From NCBI RefSeq assembly GCF_016132445.1, contig NZ_CP046056.1:2101501-2165500 (forward strand): a stretch of DNA of 64,000 nt. Reading direction: 5' to 3'. The notes beneath the pieces were generated by a model. It was not told the DNA's origin and did not search any database. It worked only from the letters and a program-made list of their open reading frames with translations. Position 1 is the stretch's first letter. The number at the start of each line of letters is the position of its first letter. Shown here in pieces: positions 23,195-31,522 of this stretch. A program made the translations under genes and the position numbers. This DNA comes from Venatoribacter cucullus. GTDB lineage: Bacteria; Pseudomonadota; Gammaproteobacteria; Pseudomonadales; Oceanobacteraceae.

Positions 23195-25849
23195 TTAACC
23201 GGTATTACGCATTCCCGCCGCAATACCAGCCATGGTTACCTTTAAGGCGCGTTCCACTTCGGTACTGATCACTTCCTGTTCCTGGCGTTCGCGGTACAGC
23301 AGCTCAGCCTGCAGATAATGCAGCGGGTCGGTATAAGGATTGCGCACCTGCATGGACTGTTGCAGCGCCATATTATTCTGCAATAAATGGTCCTGCTGCA
23401 GCACCTGCAGCACCAACTGCCGGATATTATCCAGACGCTGACGTAATACACTGCCCAGCGGTTGTAATTCCGCCTGCACCAGCCGCGCTTCGTAATACTG
23501 CACAATGGCGGTATCGGCTTTGGAGACCACCATTTCCAGCATATCAATATAGGTGCGGAAGAATGGCCATTGCTGATACATGGCGCGTAATTCATCCAGG
23601 CCAGCGTTATCAACCGCTTGTTGCAGGGCGTTATCCGACCCCAGCCAGGCGGGCAGCATTAAACGCATCTGGGTCCAGGCAAAAATCCACGGAATGGCGC
23701 GTAATGATTCAATGCCGCCACCGCTTTTACGCCGTGCCGGCCGGCTGCCCAGGGCTAATTTGCCTAATTCCTGCTCGGGCGTTGCGGCGCGGAAATAGCG
23801 GACAAAATCGGGATTTTCCCGCACCATCGCCCGGTACGAAGCCACGCCGTCGGCGGCCAGTTGCTGCATCCGTGAGCGCCAGGCCGGTAATGGCGGTTGC
23901 GGCGGCAATAAATTCGCCTCCAATACCGCCGCCACATAAATCTTCAGATTCAGCCGCGCCACATCGGGTAAACCGTATTTAAAACGGATCACTTCGCCCT
24001 GTTCGGTTACCCGCAAACCACCGCGTACTGAACCCGGTGGCTGAGCCAGAATGGCGCGGTGCGCCGGACCACCGCCACGGCCAACGCTACCACCGCGGCC
24101 ATGAAATAAACGCAAACGAATAGTGTGATCGGCCGCCACGGCTGCCAGTGCTTCCTGCACCTGATATTGCGCCCACACCGCGGCCAGCTGGCCGGCATCT
24201 TTAGAGGAATCGGAATAGCCGATCATAATCTGCTGGTGCCCCTGGCAATAATCCCGGTACCAGTTCACCGACCAGAGTTTCTGCATGCGCGCCGGGGCTT
24301 GTTCCAGATCACTCAGGGTTTCAAATAACGGCACAATGGGCAGATGATCGCGTACACCACAGGCCTGTAATAACAGCGCCACGGCGAGAATATCGGACGG
24401 TTCACCAGCCATGGAAATAATGTAACAGGACACACCGTCACCGGCGTCGCTGGCCAATACCTGCATGGTATCCAGCACTTCCTGCGTATCCGCCGACGGC
24501 GTCCAGCGGTTGGGTATTAATGGCCGCCGCGATGCCAGTTCACGCAATAAAAATTCCTGTTTTTCATCTTCGCTCCAGCTCAGATAATCGCCCCAGTTAT
24601 ACCAGGCACAGATTTCGGCCAATACGGCACTGTGGCGGGTCGATTCCTGACGCACATCCAGCTTGCCCAGGGTTAAACCAAAGCAGGCAATCCGCCGCAA
24701 GGTATCCAGCAAATGACTGTCAGCAATACGTTGCGAACCGACACTGACGAGGCTGTCGTAACAATGCTGCAACGGCTGGCGTAAGGCTTCAGGGTCGAGC
24801 AACGGCTGACGTTCACTGTCCTGGCCACGGGCGCGGGCGGCCGCCCAGCTGCGGGTATCTTCCAGCTGCTGACGCAACTGATGCAAACAACTGCGATAGG
24901 GTTCTGCCCCCGCCTGCGGATACTGATGGCGGAATTCCGCACTGGCCTGGCTCATGGATAACTGGGCAATCAGCTGTTCGATATCGCGCAGATATAAATC
25001 CGCCGCCATCCAGCGCGCCAGATACAGCACTTCACGGGTAACCACCGAGGTCACATTGGGGTTACCGTCGCGGTCGCCACCCATCCAGGAAGAAAAACGC
25101 ACCGGCGCTGCCGTTAAAGGTAATGGGTCGGCGCCGCGGCGATGCAGTTCGGCATCGAGGTCGCGCAATAACGCCGGCACCGCATACCAGAGCGAATTTT
25201 CGATTACCGCAAAGCCCCACTTGGCTTCGTCGACGGCGGTCGGGCGCACCTGACGGATTTCATCGGTGTGCCAGATTTCGTCAATTAATTCACCCAGCTG
25301 CTGCTCCAGGGCGGCCAGTTGCGGATGGTCATCGCGCAGGTCATCGCGTTGTTGTAATAAGCGGGCAATATTGTCGTATTTCTGAATTAGGGTACGGCGG
25401 GTAATTTCGGTGGGGTGAGCGGTTAACACCAGCTCAATATTGGCAGCGGCAATCTGTTCACTGAGCGCCGCACCATCAATACCCTGTTGCTGCAAACGAT
25501 CCAGCAACTGGCTGAACATGGCATCGGTATCATCAGTGCCCGTGGTCTGGCGGCGCCAGCTGACGCTGTGTTGCTGCTCGGCAATATTGGCCAGATTTAA
25601 AAACTGATTAAAACCGCGCACCACCGGCACCAGCGACTGGTCGGGTAAATTCTGTAATAACTGCAACAGGATATCGCGTTCGGCACTGGCGCCGCTGCGG
25701 GCTTTTTTGGCTTGTTTGCGGATCTGCTCAATCTGCTCCAGCATGGCCGCGCCATACTGGTCACCGATGGTTTGCCCTAACAGGCTGCCCAGAATCCGGA
25801 CTTTATCACGCAGTACCGGATCGAGTTGCTGTGTTGCTGTCTGACTCAT
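23195..25849 (-). CDS. ppc: Phosphoenolpyruvate carboxylase
   Basis: An 884-residue PEP carboxylase, making oxaloacetate from PEP and bicarbonate to refill the TCA cycle. Hallmarks: LVLTAHPTEITRRTLIQKY (catalytic His, about 135-150), FSSWMGGDRDGNPNVT, the catalytic FHGRGGSVGRGGGPAH near 575-590, and the conserved C-terminal end AGIAAGMRNTG that carries the inhibitor/hinge Asn-Thr-Gly. The length is standard. The start has GGGAGTGG upstream. It is transcribed alone, with two hairpins after it. Confidence 0.97.
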   Translation of the reverse strand: MSQTATQQLDPVLRDKVRILGSLLGQTIGDQYGAAMLEQIEQIRKQAKKARSGASAERDILLQLLQNLPDQSLVPVVRGFNQFLNLANIAEQQHSVSWRRQTTGTDDTDAMFSQLLDRLQQQGIDGAALSEQIAAANIELVLTAHPTEITRRTLIQKYDNIARLLQQRDDLRDDHPQLAALEQQLGELIDEIWHTDEIRQVRPTAVDEAKWGFAVIENSLWYAVPALLRDLDAELHRRGADPLPLTAAPVRFSSWMGGDRDGNPNVTSVVTREVLYLARWMAADLYLRDIEQLIAQLSMSQASAEFRHQYPQAGAEPYRSCLHQLRQQLEDTRSWAAARARGQDSERQPLLDPEALRQPLQHCYDSLVSVGSQRIADSHLLDTLRRIACFGLTLGKLDVRQESTRHSAVLAEICAWYNWGDYLSWSEDEKQEFLLRELASRRPLIPNRWTPSADTQEVLDTMQVLASDAGDGVSCYIISMAGEPSDILAVALLLQACGVRDHLPIVPLFETLSDLEQAPARMQKLWSVNWYRDYCQGHQQIMIGYSDSSKDAGQLAAVWAQYQVQEALAAVAADHTIRLRLFHGRGGSVGRGGGPAHRAILAQPPGSVRGGLRVTEQGEVIRFKYGLPDVARLNLKIYVAAVLEANLLPPQPPLPAWRSRMQQLAADGVASYRAMVRENPDFVRYFRAATPEQELGKLALGSRPARRKSGGGIESLRAIPWIFAWTQMRLMLPAWLGSDNALQQAVDNAGLDELRAMYQQWPFFRTYIDMLEMVVSKADTAIVQYYEARLVQAELQPLGSVLRQRLDNIRQLVLQVLQQDHLLQNNMALQQSMQVRNPYTDPLHYLQAELLYRERQEQEVISTEVERALKVTMAGIAAGMRNTG

Positions 25850-25965
25850 AACCCACTCCCCACATTGATGGTTTCAGTGTGGAGAAAAATCGGGTGAGTG
25901 CAAGTGAAAAAGCCGATTTAAAACACTGCTGCCAGAAGGGCATGACAGCGGCCGTAAAAAACGGA

Positions 25966-26775
25966 TCAGCGGCCCTGTTTTTTCGCCAGCTGCCAGGCGG
26001 CTTCCATGCTGGCCGGGGTGGCTTTATGCCAGCCGCCCTGGCGGCCCACCTGCTCTTCCACCACGGCAAAGCGCTGGTAAAAACGCTGATTGGTACCGCG
26101 CAGGGCCAGTTCCGGGTTTACCTGCAGGTGGCGGGCTAAATTGGTGACGGCAAATAGCAGATCACCGATTTCCTCTTCCAGCCGCTGCGGGTCGCGGCCC
26201 GGCAATTCGGCTTCCACTTCCGCCAGTTCTTCATGAATTTTGGCCACCACGCCCTGAATATTGTCCCAGTCAAACCCAACGGCGCCGGCTTTTTTCTGCA
26301 GTTTTACCGCCCGGCTCAGGGCCGGCAGGGTAACGGGCACATCATCCAGCAGGCGTTCCGGCACTCTGGGCTTGCCGGCCTTTTCCTGTTGTTTAATGGC
26401 GTCCCAGTTGGCATTAATCTGCGCGTCTTCCGGCGTAATACCCGGGTCACGTTCACTGTGCAGCGTGCCGGCCGGAAAGACATGCGGATGCCGGCGGATT
26501 AATTTTTCCACCAGCCGGTGAATAATGGAGTGCAGGTTAAATAATTGCTGCTCATCCGCCATCTGGCCGTAAAAAATCACCTGAAATAACAGGTCACCCA
26601 GTTCTTCTTCCAGATGCGGCCAGTCCTGTCGCTCAATGGCGTCGGCCACCTCGTAGGCTTCTTCCAGGGTGTGCGGCAAAATACTGGCAAAATCCTGTTT
26701 TAAATCCCACGGGCAGCCGGTGTGCGGGTCACGCAGGCGGCGCATCAGGTACAGCAAATCATCCAGACTGTGCAT
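25966..26775 (-). CDS. mazG: Nucleoside triphosphate pyrophosphohydrolase MazG
   Basis: A 269-residue MazG, which hydrolyses (d)NTPs to monophosphates and has been linked to lowering ppGpp. It has the double MazG layout: LMRRLRDPHTGCPWDLKQDF and TLEEAYEVADAI with EELGDLLFQVIFY in the N-terminal half, and a second metal-binding set KIHEELAEVEAEL, EEEIGDLLFAVTNLAR in the C-terminal half. The start ATG shares bases with the relA stop (TGATG), so translation is probably coupled, which fits the functional link to the stringent response. Confidence 0.96.
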   Translation of the reverse strand: MHSLDDLLYLMRRLRDPHTGCPWDLKQDFASILPHTLEEAYEVADAIERQDWPHLEEELGDLLFQVIFYGQMADEQQLFNLHSIIHRLVEKLIRRHPHVFPAGTLHSERDPGITPEDAQINANWDAIKQQEKAGKPRVPERLLDDVPVTLPALSRAVKLQKKAGAVGFDWDNIQGVVAKIHEELAEVEAELPGRDPQRLEEEIGDLLFAVTNLARHLQVNPELALRGTNQRFYQRFAVVEEQVGRQGGWHKATPASMEAAWQLAKKQGR

Positions 26776-29018
26776 CAGCGCGCTCCTGCCCGCACCCGGC
26801 GGGCTGAAATAACATTGGGCAACTGGGCAATGCGGGTCATCAGACGGCCAAACCGTTCCAGACTTTCCACTTCCACCGTCAGCTGCATACTGGCGGTATT
26901 TTCGCCCTGATTGGACGAGGTATTTACCGAGGTCACATTCACCCGTTCATTGGCCAGCAAGGCGCTGACATCGCGCAGCAAACCGGTCCGGTCATAGGCC
27001 TGAATCAGCATATCCACCGGATAAGTACGGTTGGGTTTATTGCCCCAGCTTACCTGCAACACGCGCTGAGGTTCGCTGATTTCCAGATGCAATAAGTTAT
27101 CGCAGTCACTGCGGTGAATGGTGACACCACGTCCCTGGGTGACATAACCACGGATATCATCGCCCGGCACCGGCTGGCAGCATTGCGCCAGCAGGGTCAC
27201 CAGATTGCCGACCCCTTCAATATAAATATTGTTGTCGTTGGCTTTGCGGTCCTGTTCCGGTTTCCGCAGCAGCGGTAATTCCTGCTGGGTCTGACCGGTA
27301 TCGGCCCGCCGCAGCACGGCGGTAACAATCTGACCAACGCGCAAATCACCGGCACCAATGGCAGCGAACATATCGTCGACCGATTTCATGTTCATATCGC
27401 CAGCGATTGGCGTCAGTGGTTCATTGGCCAGATCCAGACGATCGAGTTCGCGTAATAACAACTGGCGGCCTTCTTCGACGTTCTGATCACGGGCCTGCAA
27501 TTTAAACCAGTGCGCCACTTTGGCACGGGCGCGGCTGGTATGCAGATAACCGGCTTCCGGATACAACCAGTCGCGACTGGGGTGGCCGTTGGGGCTGGTC
27601 AGAATTTCCACCTGCTCGCCGTTTTTCAGCAAATACGTCAGCGGTACAATGCGGCCGTTAACCTTGGCGCCGCGGCATTTATTGCCCACTTCGGTATGCA
27701 CCCGATAGGCGAAATCCACCGGCGTGGCGCGTGGCGGTAAATCCACCACATGGCCATCCGGGGTAAAGACATAAATTCGGTCGGGGTTAATGTCGGCGCC
27801 GAAATCCTGCGCTAATTCGGGTAAGTCACCCAGTTCTTCGTGCCATTCCAATACCTGCCGCAACCAGGTAATTTTCTGTTCGTAACCCTGATCTTTGGCG
27901 TTGATATCGGTGCCTTTATATAGCCAGTGCGCACACACGCCCAGTTCGGCATCTTCGTGCATCTGATGGGTGCGGATCTGCACTTCCAGAACTTTGCCTT
28001 CCGGCCCCACCACGGCGGTATGCAAGGAGCGGTAACCGTTTTCTTTCGGGTTGGCGATGTAGTCGTCAAATTCGTTGGGAATATGCCGCCACAAACCATG
28101 CACAAGCCCCAGCGCGGCGTAGCAGTCTTTTAATTCCGGCACCAGAATCCGCACCGCGCGGATGTCGTAAATCTGCGAAAAATCGAGATTTTTCCGGCTC
28201 ATTTTGCGCCAGATACTGTAGATATGTTTTACCCGGCCATAGACATCACATTTAATGCCGGCACCGAGTAATTCATCACGCAGGCGCTGCACCACATCGT
28301 CAATGTAATCCTGCCGGGCCAGGCGTTTTTCATCCAGCAGGCGGGCAATTTTCTTATAGGCCTCCGGCTGCATATAACGGAAGGCCAGGTCTTCCAGCTC
28401 CCATTTCAGATGGCCGATACCCAGGCGGTGCGCCAGCGGCGCATAAATATTAAAGACTTCTTCGGCGACTTTACGGCGCTTGTCTTCCGGGCCGTCTTTC
28501 ACGGCACGGATGGCCGAGGTACGTTCGGCCAGCTTGATTAACGCCACCCGCACATCGTCGATCATGGCGACCAGCATTTTGCGCAGGTTATCCACCTGTG
28601 CCTGACGCTGGCCCAGCACCACTTCATCGCCGGAATTCTGAATGGCGCTGATGGCCGCCATGCGCAACACGCCTTCAATCAGCTTGGCGACTTCGGCGCC
28701 GAAATCACGTTCCACTTTCTGCAGCGCCAGCCGCCCTTCGCGCACCGCGCGGTACAGAATGGCCGCCACCAGCGATTCGGTGTCCAGGCGCAGATCCAGC
28801 AGAATCTGCGCCATTTCCAGACCCATCTGCACACTGTCAATGGACCAGTAGGTACGGTTGACAATGGCTTCATCAGACAGCTGTTTGGCCAGCGTCAGCG
28901 CCCGCCCCAGGGTGTCCGGATCTTTTACATCGTAGGCTTGCTGGATACTGTCGAGCCAGCTGGCAACGTCCAGTGAACCATCGTGTAACAGCGGATGGTC
29001 GTCACGCACCTTAACCAT
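26775..29018 (-). CDS. relA: (p)ppGpp synthetase RelA
   Basis: A 747-residue RelA, the ribosome-bound synthetase of ppGpp in the stringent response. Order: degenerate hydrolase domain (AAILYRAVREGRLALQKVE has lost the His-Asp metal ligands of SpoT), synthetase domain with DIRAVRILVPELKDCYAALG and EFDDYIANPKENGYRSLHTA, TGS domain (DRIYVFTPDGHVVDLPPRAT), zinc-finger-like/helical region with AQCCQPVPGDDIRGYVTQGR, and a C-terminal ACT domain. The missing hydrolase residues and the EFDD motif point to RelA, not SpoT. It overlaps rlmD by 8 nt and mazG by 1 nt, so rlmD-relA-mazG form one unit. Confidence 0.96.
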   Translation of the reverse strand: MVKVRDDHPLLHDGSLDVASWLDSIQQAYDVKDPDTLGRALTLAKQLSDEAIVNRTYWSIDSVQMGLEMAQILLDLRLDTESLVAAILYRAVREGRLALQKVERDFGAEVAKLIEGVLRMAAISAIQNSGDEVVLGQRQAQVDNLRKMLVAMIDDVRVALIKLAERTSAIRAVKDGPEDKRRKVAEEVFNIYAPLAHRLGIGHLKWELEDLAFRYMQPEAYKKIARLLDEKRLARQDYIDDVVQRLRDELLGAGIKCDVYGRVKHIYSIWRKMSRKNLDFSQIYDIRAVRILVPELKDCYAALGLVHGLWRHIPNEFDDYIANPKENGYRSLHTAVVGPEGKVLEVQIRTHQMHEDAELGVCAHWLYKGTDINAKDQGYEQKITWLRQVLEWHEELGDLPELAQDFGADINPDRIYVFTPDGHVVDLPPRATPVDFAYRVHTEVGNKCRGAKVNGRIVPLTYLLKNGEQVEILTSPNGHPSRDWLYPEAGYLHTSRARAKVAHWFKLQARDQNVEEGRQLLLRELDRLDLANEPLTPIAGDMNMKSVDDMFAAIGAGDLRVGQIVTAVLRRADTGQTQQELPLLRKPEQDRKANDNNIYIEGVGNLVTLLAQCCQPVPGDDIRGYVTQGRGVTIHRSDCDNLLHLEISEPQRVLQVSWGNKPNRTYPVDMLIQAYDRTGLLRDVSALLANERVNVTSVNTSSNQGENTASMQLTVEVESLERFGRLMTRIAQLPNVISARRVRAGAR

Positions 29019-30342
29019 GTCGTTTTGCCTTCCGTTCCAGTAATACCATGGTTTCCACATGATGAGTCTGCGGAAACATATCCATAATGCCGGCCCGCAC
29101 CACCTGGTAGCCGGCCGTTATTAATACATTCAGATCGCGGGCCTGAGTGGCCGCATCGCAGGCCACATAGAGAATGCGCGGCACCTGCCGCTGCAGCAGC
29201 TCCTGCATAATGCCGGCGGCGCCGGCGCGGGGCGGATCGAGCAGCACCGCTGCCGGACCGGGCAGCTCGCGCAAGCCGTCATTACCGCTTAAATCGGCGC
29301 AGCGGGCGTGCAACGGCAACTGTAATTGCTGCGCCTGTTGCTGCAGGCTGGTAACCATGGATTCATCACCTTCCACCGCCCACACCTGCTGCGAGCGTTT
29401 GGCCAGTGGCATGCTGAAATTGCCATGACCGGCGAACAGATCCCAGATCACCTCATCGGGCTGCGGCTGCAGCCAATCGAGCGCCTGTTGCACCATGGCG
29501 CGGTTTACGGCGCCATTTACCTGGATAAAATCGTCCGGCTGAATCTGCAGCGGCAGTTCGTCTACCAGGTGATATAACGGTTCCGCCGGCGCAGGCCACA
29601 GCAACTGCGGTGCGGCCTGTTTGTCGGTTTTCAGCCACAGCTGCAACGGCAGACTGCCGGCGGTTACAGTGCCCTGCAGCCAGTCAATTAACGAGGTCTG
29701 ATCCGCGTCACTCAGGGGTTTTAAAATCCGCAGCACCAGGGCCAGGGCGTTATCCGCGACAATGACTTCAATCTGGGTAATGTGCGCCCGCCCCTGCAAC
29801 TGCCCCAGCTGCTCGCGCCAGTGCGCCCAGTTAAGCGCCGGGTGCGCCGGTAACACCAAGCATTCATCAATATTGGTCAGATGCGCCGAGGCGGCTTCGC
29901 GGAAGCCGACAAAGTTTTCGCTTTTCTGCTGGCTGAAACGCACGCCCAGGCGCGCCTTACGCCGGTAATGCCAGGGTTCGGCCTGAATGGGTGGCTGCCA
30001 GTCGGGCACGCTGATGTTCTGCCGACTGAATTCCCGCGCCACCCGCTCCTGCTTAAAACCAAGCTGCGCCGGATACTGCAGATGCTGCAGATCGCAGCCG
30101 CCGCAGCGCTGGTAATGCGGACAAAGGGGTTCGGTACGCTGCGGGGATGGGGTCTGAATGCTCAGCAGGCGGGTTTGCCACACCTGCCGGCGCCGGCCAT
30201 TTAGCACCACTTCAACGGTTTCACCGGGCAGCGCGCCCGGTACAAAGTAGATGTCGCGGTTACGCCGCGCCACGCCCTCGCCTTCTGAGGTCAGATTATC
30301 GACCGTCAGGGTCAGGCGCGTGGTTGAAGTTGCAGGTTTCAC
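29011..30342 (-). CDS. rlmD: 23S rRNA (uracil1939-C5)-methyltransferase RlmD
   Basis: A 443-residue RlmD (RumA). It carries an N-terminal TRAM domain (LTVDNLTSEGEGVARRN), the 4Fe-4S cysteines CPHYQRCGGC near 75-85 with a further Cys in DECLVLP, the SAM site DLFAGHGNFSMPLA, VLLDPPRAGA and the catalytic-Cys segment ILYVACDAATQARD (Cys near 400). The start is GTG at 30342 with GAGG upstream. It leads into relA with an 8-nt overlap. Confidence 0.96.
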   Translation of the reverse strand: MKPATSTTRLTLTVDNLTSEGEGVARRNRDIYFVPGALPGETVEVVLNGRRRQVWQTRLLSIQTPSPQRTEPLCPHYQRCGGCDLQHLQYPAQLGFKQERVAREFSRQNISVPDWQPPIQAEPWHYRRKARLGVRFSQQKSENFVGFREAASAHLTNIDECLVLPAHPALNWAHWREQLGQLQGRAHITQIEVIVADNALALVLRILKPLSDADQTSLIDWLQGTVTAGSLPLQLWLKTDKQAAPQLLWPAPAEPLYHLVDELPLQIQPDDFIQVNGAVNRAMVQQALDWLQPQPDEVIWDLFAGHGNFSMPLAKRSQQVWAVEGDESMVTSLQQQAQQLQLPLHARCADLSGNDGLRELPGPAAVLLDPPRAGAAGIMQELLQRQVPRILYVACDAATQARDLNVLITAGYQVVRAGIMDMFPQTHHVETMVLLERKAKRHG

Positions 30343-30443
30343 CAGCGCTCCTCAGATTAAAGAACCAACCGCAGGTATGGGTGCGGCGGCGTTACGGCGC
30401 TCAATATGAGGGCAACGGCAGAATTTGCAAGCCCGTCAGGCCC

Positions 30444-31343
30444 TTACTGTGGCGCAAACACACCGGACGATAAATAACGGTCACCGCGGTCGCAGACAAT
30501 CACGACAATGGTGGCATGCTGCAGCTGTTGTGCCAGCCGCAATGCCGCCGACACCGCCCCACCCGAGGAAACACCGCAGAAAATGCCTTCTTTACGCGCC
30601 AGTTCGCGCATGCAGTGTTCGGCTTCCTGCTGGGTGATATCCATCACCGTATCCACCCGCTCGCGCTCAAAAATGGTCGGCAGGTATTCCTCTGGCCAGC
30701 GACGGATACCGGGAATAGAGGCGCCATCGGAGGGCTGCAGGCCAACAATCTGCACCTGCGGATTCTGTTCTTTCAGGTACTGCGAAGTGCCCATAATGGT
30801 GCCGGTGGTGCCCATGGAGCTGACAAAATGGGTCACCCGGCCGCCGGTCTGGCGCCAGATTTCCGGGCCGGTGCTGGCGTAGTGCGCGGCCGGATTATCG
30901 GTATTACCAAACTGATTCAGCACCTTGCCCTCGCCACGGGCTTCCATCGCCAGCGCCAGATCGCGCGCACCTTCCATGCCGTTATTCACCAGAATCAGTT
31001 CGGCACCGTAGGCCTCCATGGCCCAGCGCCGTTCCATGGTGGCGCTGTCCGGCATAATCAGAATCATGCGGTAGCCTTTAATGGCCGCCGCCATCGCCAG
31101 CGCGATGCCGGTATTGCCACTGGTGGCTTCAATTAAGGTATCGCCGGGCTGAATCACACCACGGGCTTCGGCGTTGGCGATCATCGCCAGCGCCGGGCGG
31201 TCTTTAACCGAGCCGGCCGGATTATTGCCTTCCAGCTTCAGCAGAATGGTATTGCTGTTGCCGGCCGGCAGCAGACGCTGCAAACGCACCAGCGGGGTGT
31301 TGCCAACGGTGTCGGCAATGGTGGGATACTGAAAGTCGGTCAC
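30444..31343 (-). CDS. cysM: Cysteine synthase B (CysM)
   Basis: A 299-residue PLP enzyme joining O-acetylserine with sulfide or thiosulfate. Motifs: TVGNTPLVRLQRLLP, PLP lysine in NNPAGSVKDRPALAMI (about residues 40-50), EATSGNTGIALAMAAAIKGY, and FVSSMGTTGTIMGTSQYLKE. The NPAGSVKDRPA form and the length (under 305) fit CysM more than CysK. A GTG codon starts it. It precedes rlmD with a roughly 100-bp gap and is divergent from the gacS/barA-type gene, the same arrangement as in Pseudomonas. Confidence 0.94.
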   Translation of the reverse strand: MTDFQYPTIADTVGNTPLVRLQRLLPAGNSNTILLKLEGNNPAGSVKDRPALAMIANAEARGVIQPGDTLIEATSGNTGIALAMAAAIKGYRMILIMPDSATMERRWAMEAYGAELILVNNGMEGARDLALAMEARGEGKVLNQFGNTDNPAAHYASTGPEIWRQTGGRVTHFVSSMGTTGTIMGTSQYLKEQNPQVQIVGLQPSDGASIPGIRRWPEEYLPTIFERERVDTVMDITQQEAEHCMRELARKEGIFCGVSSGGAVSAALRLAQQLQHATIVVIVCDRGDRYLSSGVFAPQ

Positions 31344-31522
31344 GGCAGGCCCTGTCTATATAACCAAAGGGCGCACAGTTTACCTGTGCACAGGGGCAGA
31401 AGGTAATATCCCTTCGATCTTTACTTATATCAGGCTGAAGGCTGGAGACTGGCCCGGCGCAACGATTGCACCGCCGTCCGGCGGGCTTTATTCTGGCCGC
31501 ACTTTCGCGTTGAGCTGCCGGC

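Noticed and set aside
30516-31136. Plus-strand frames inside cysM
   Set aside because: Antisense shadows of a well-supported cysM frame with all PLP-enzyme motifs.
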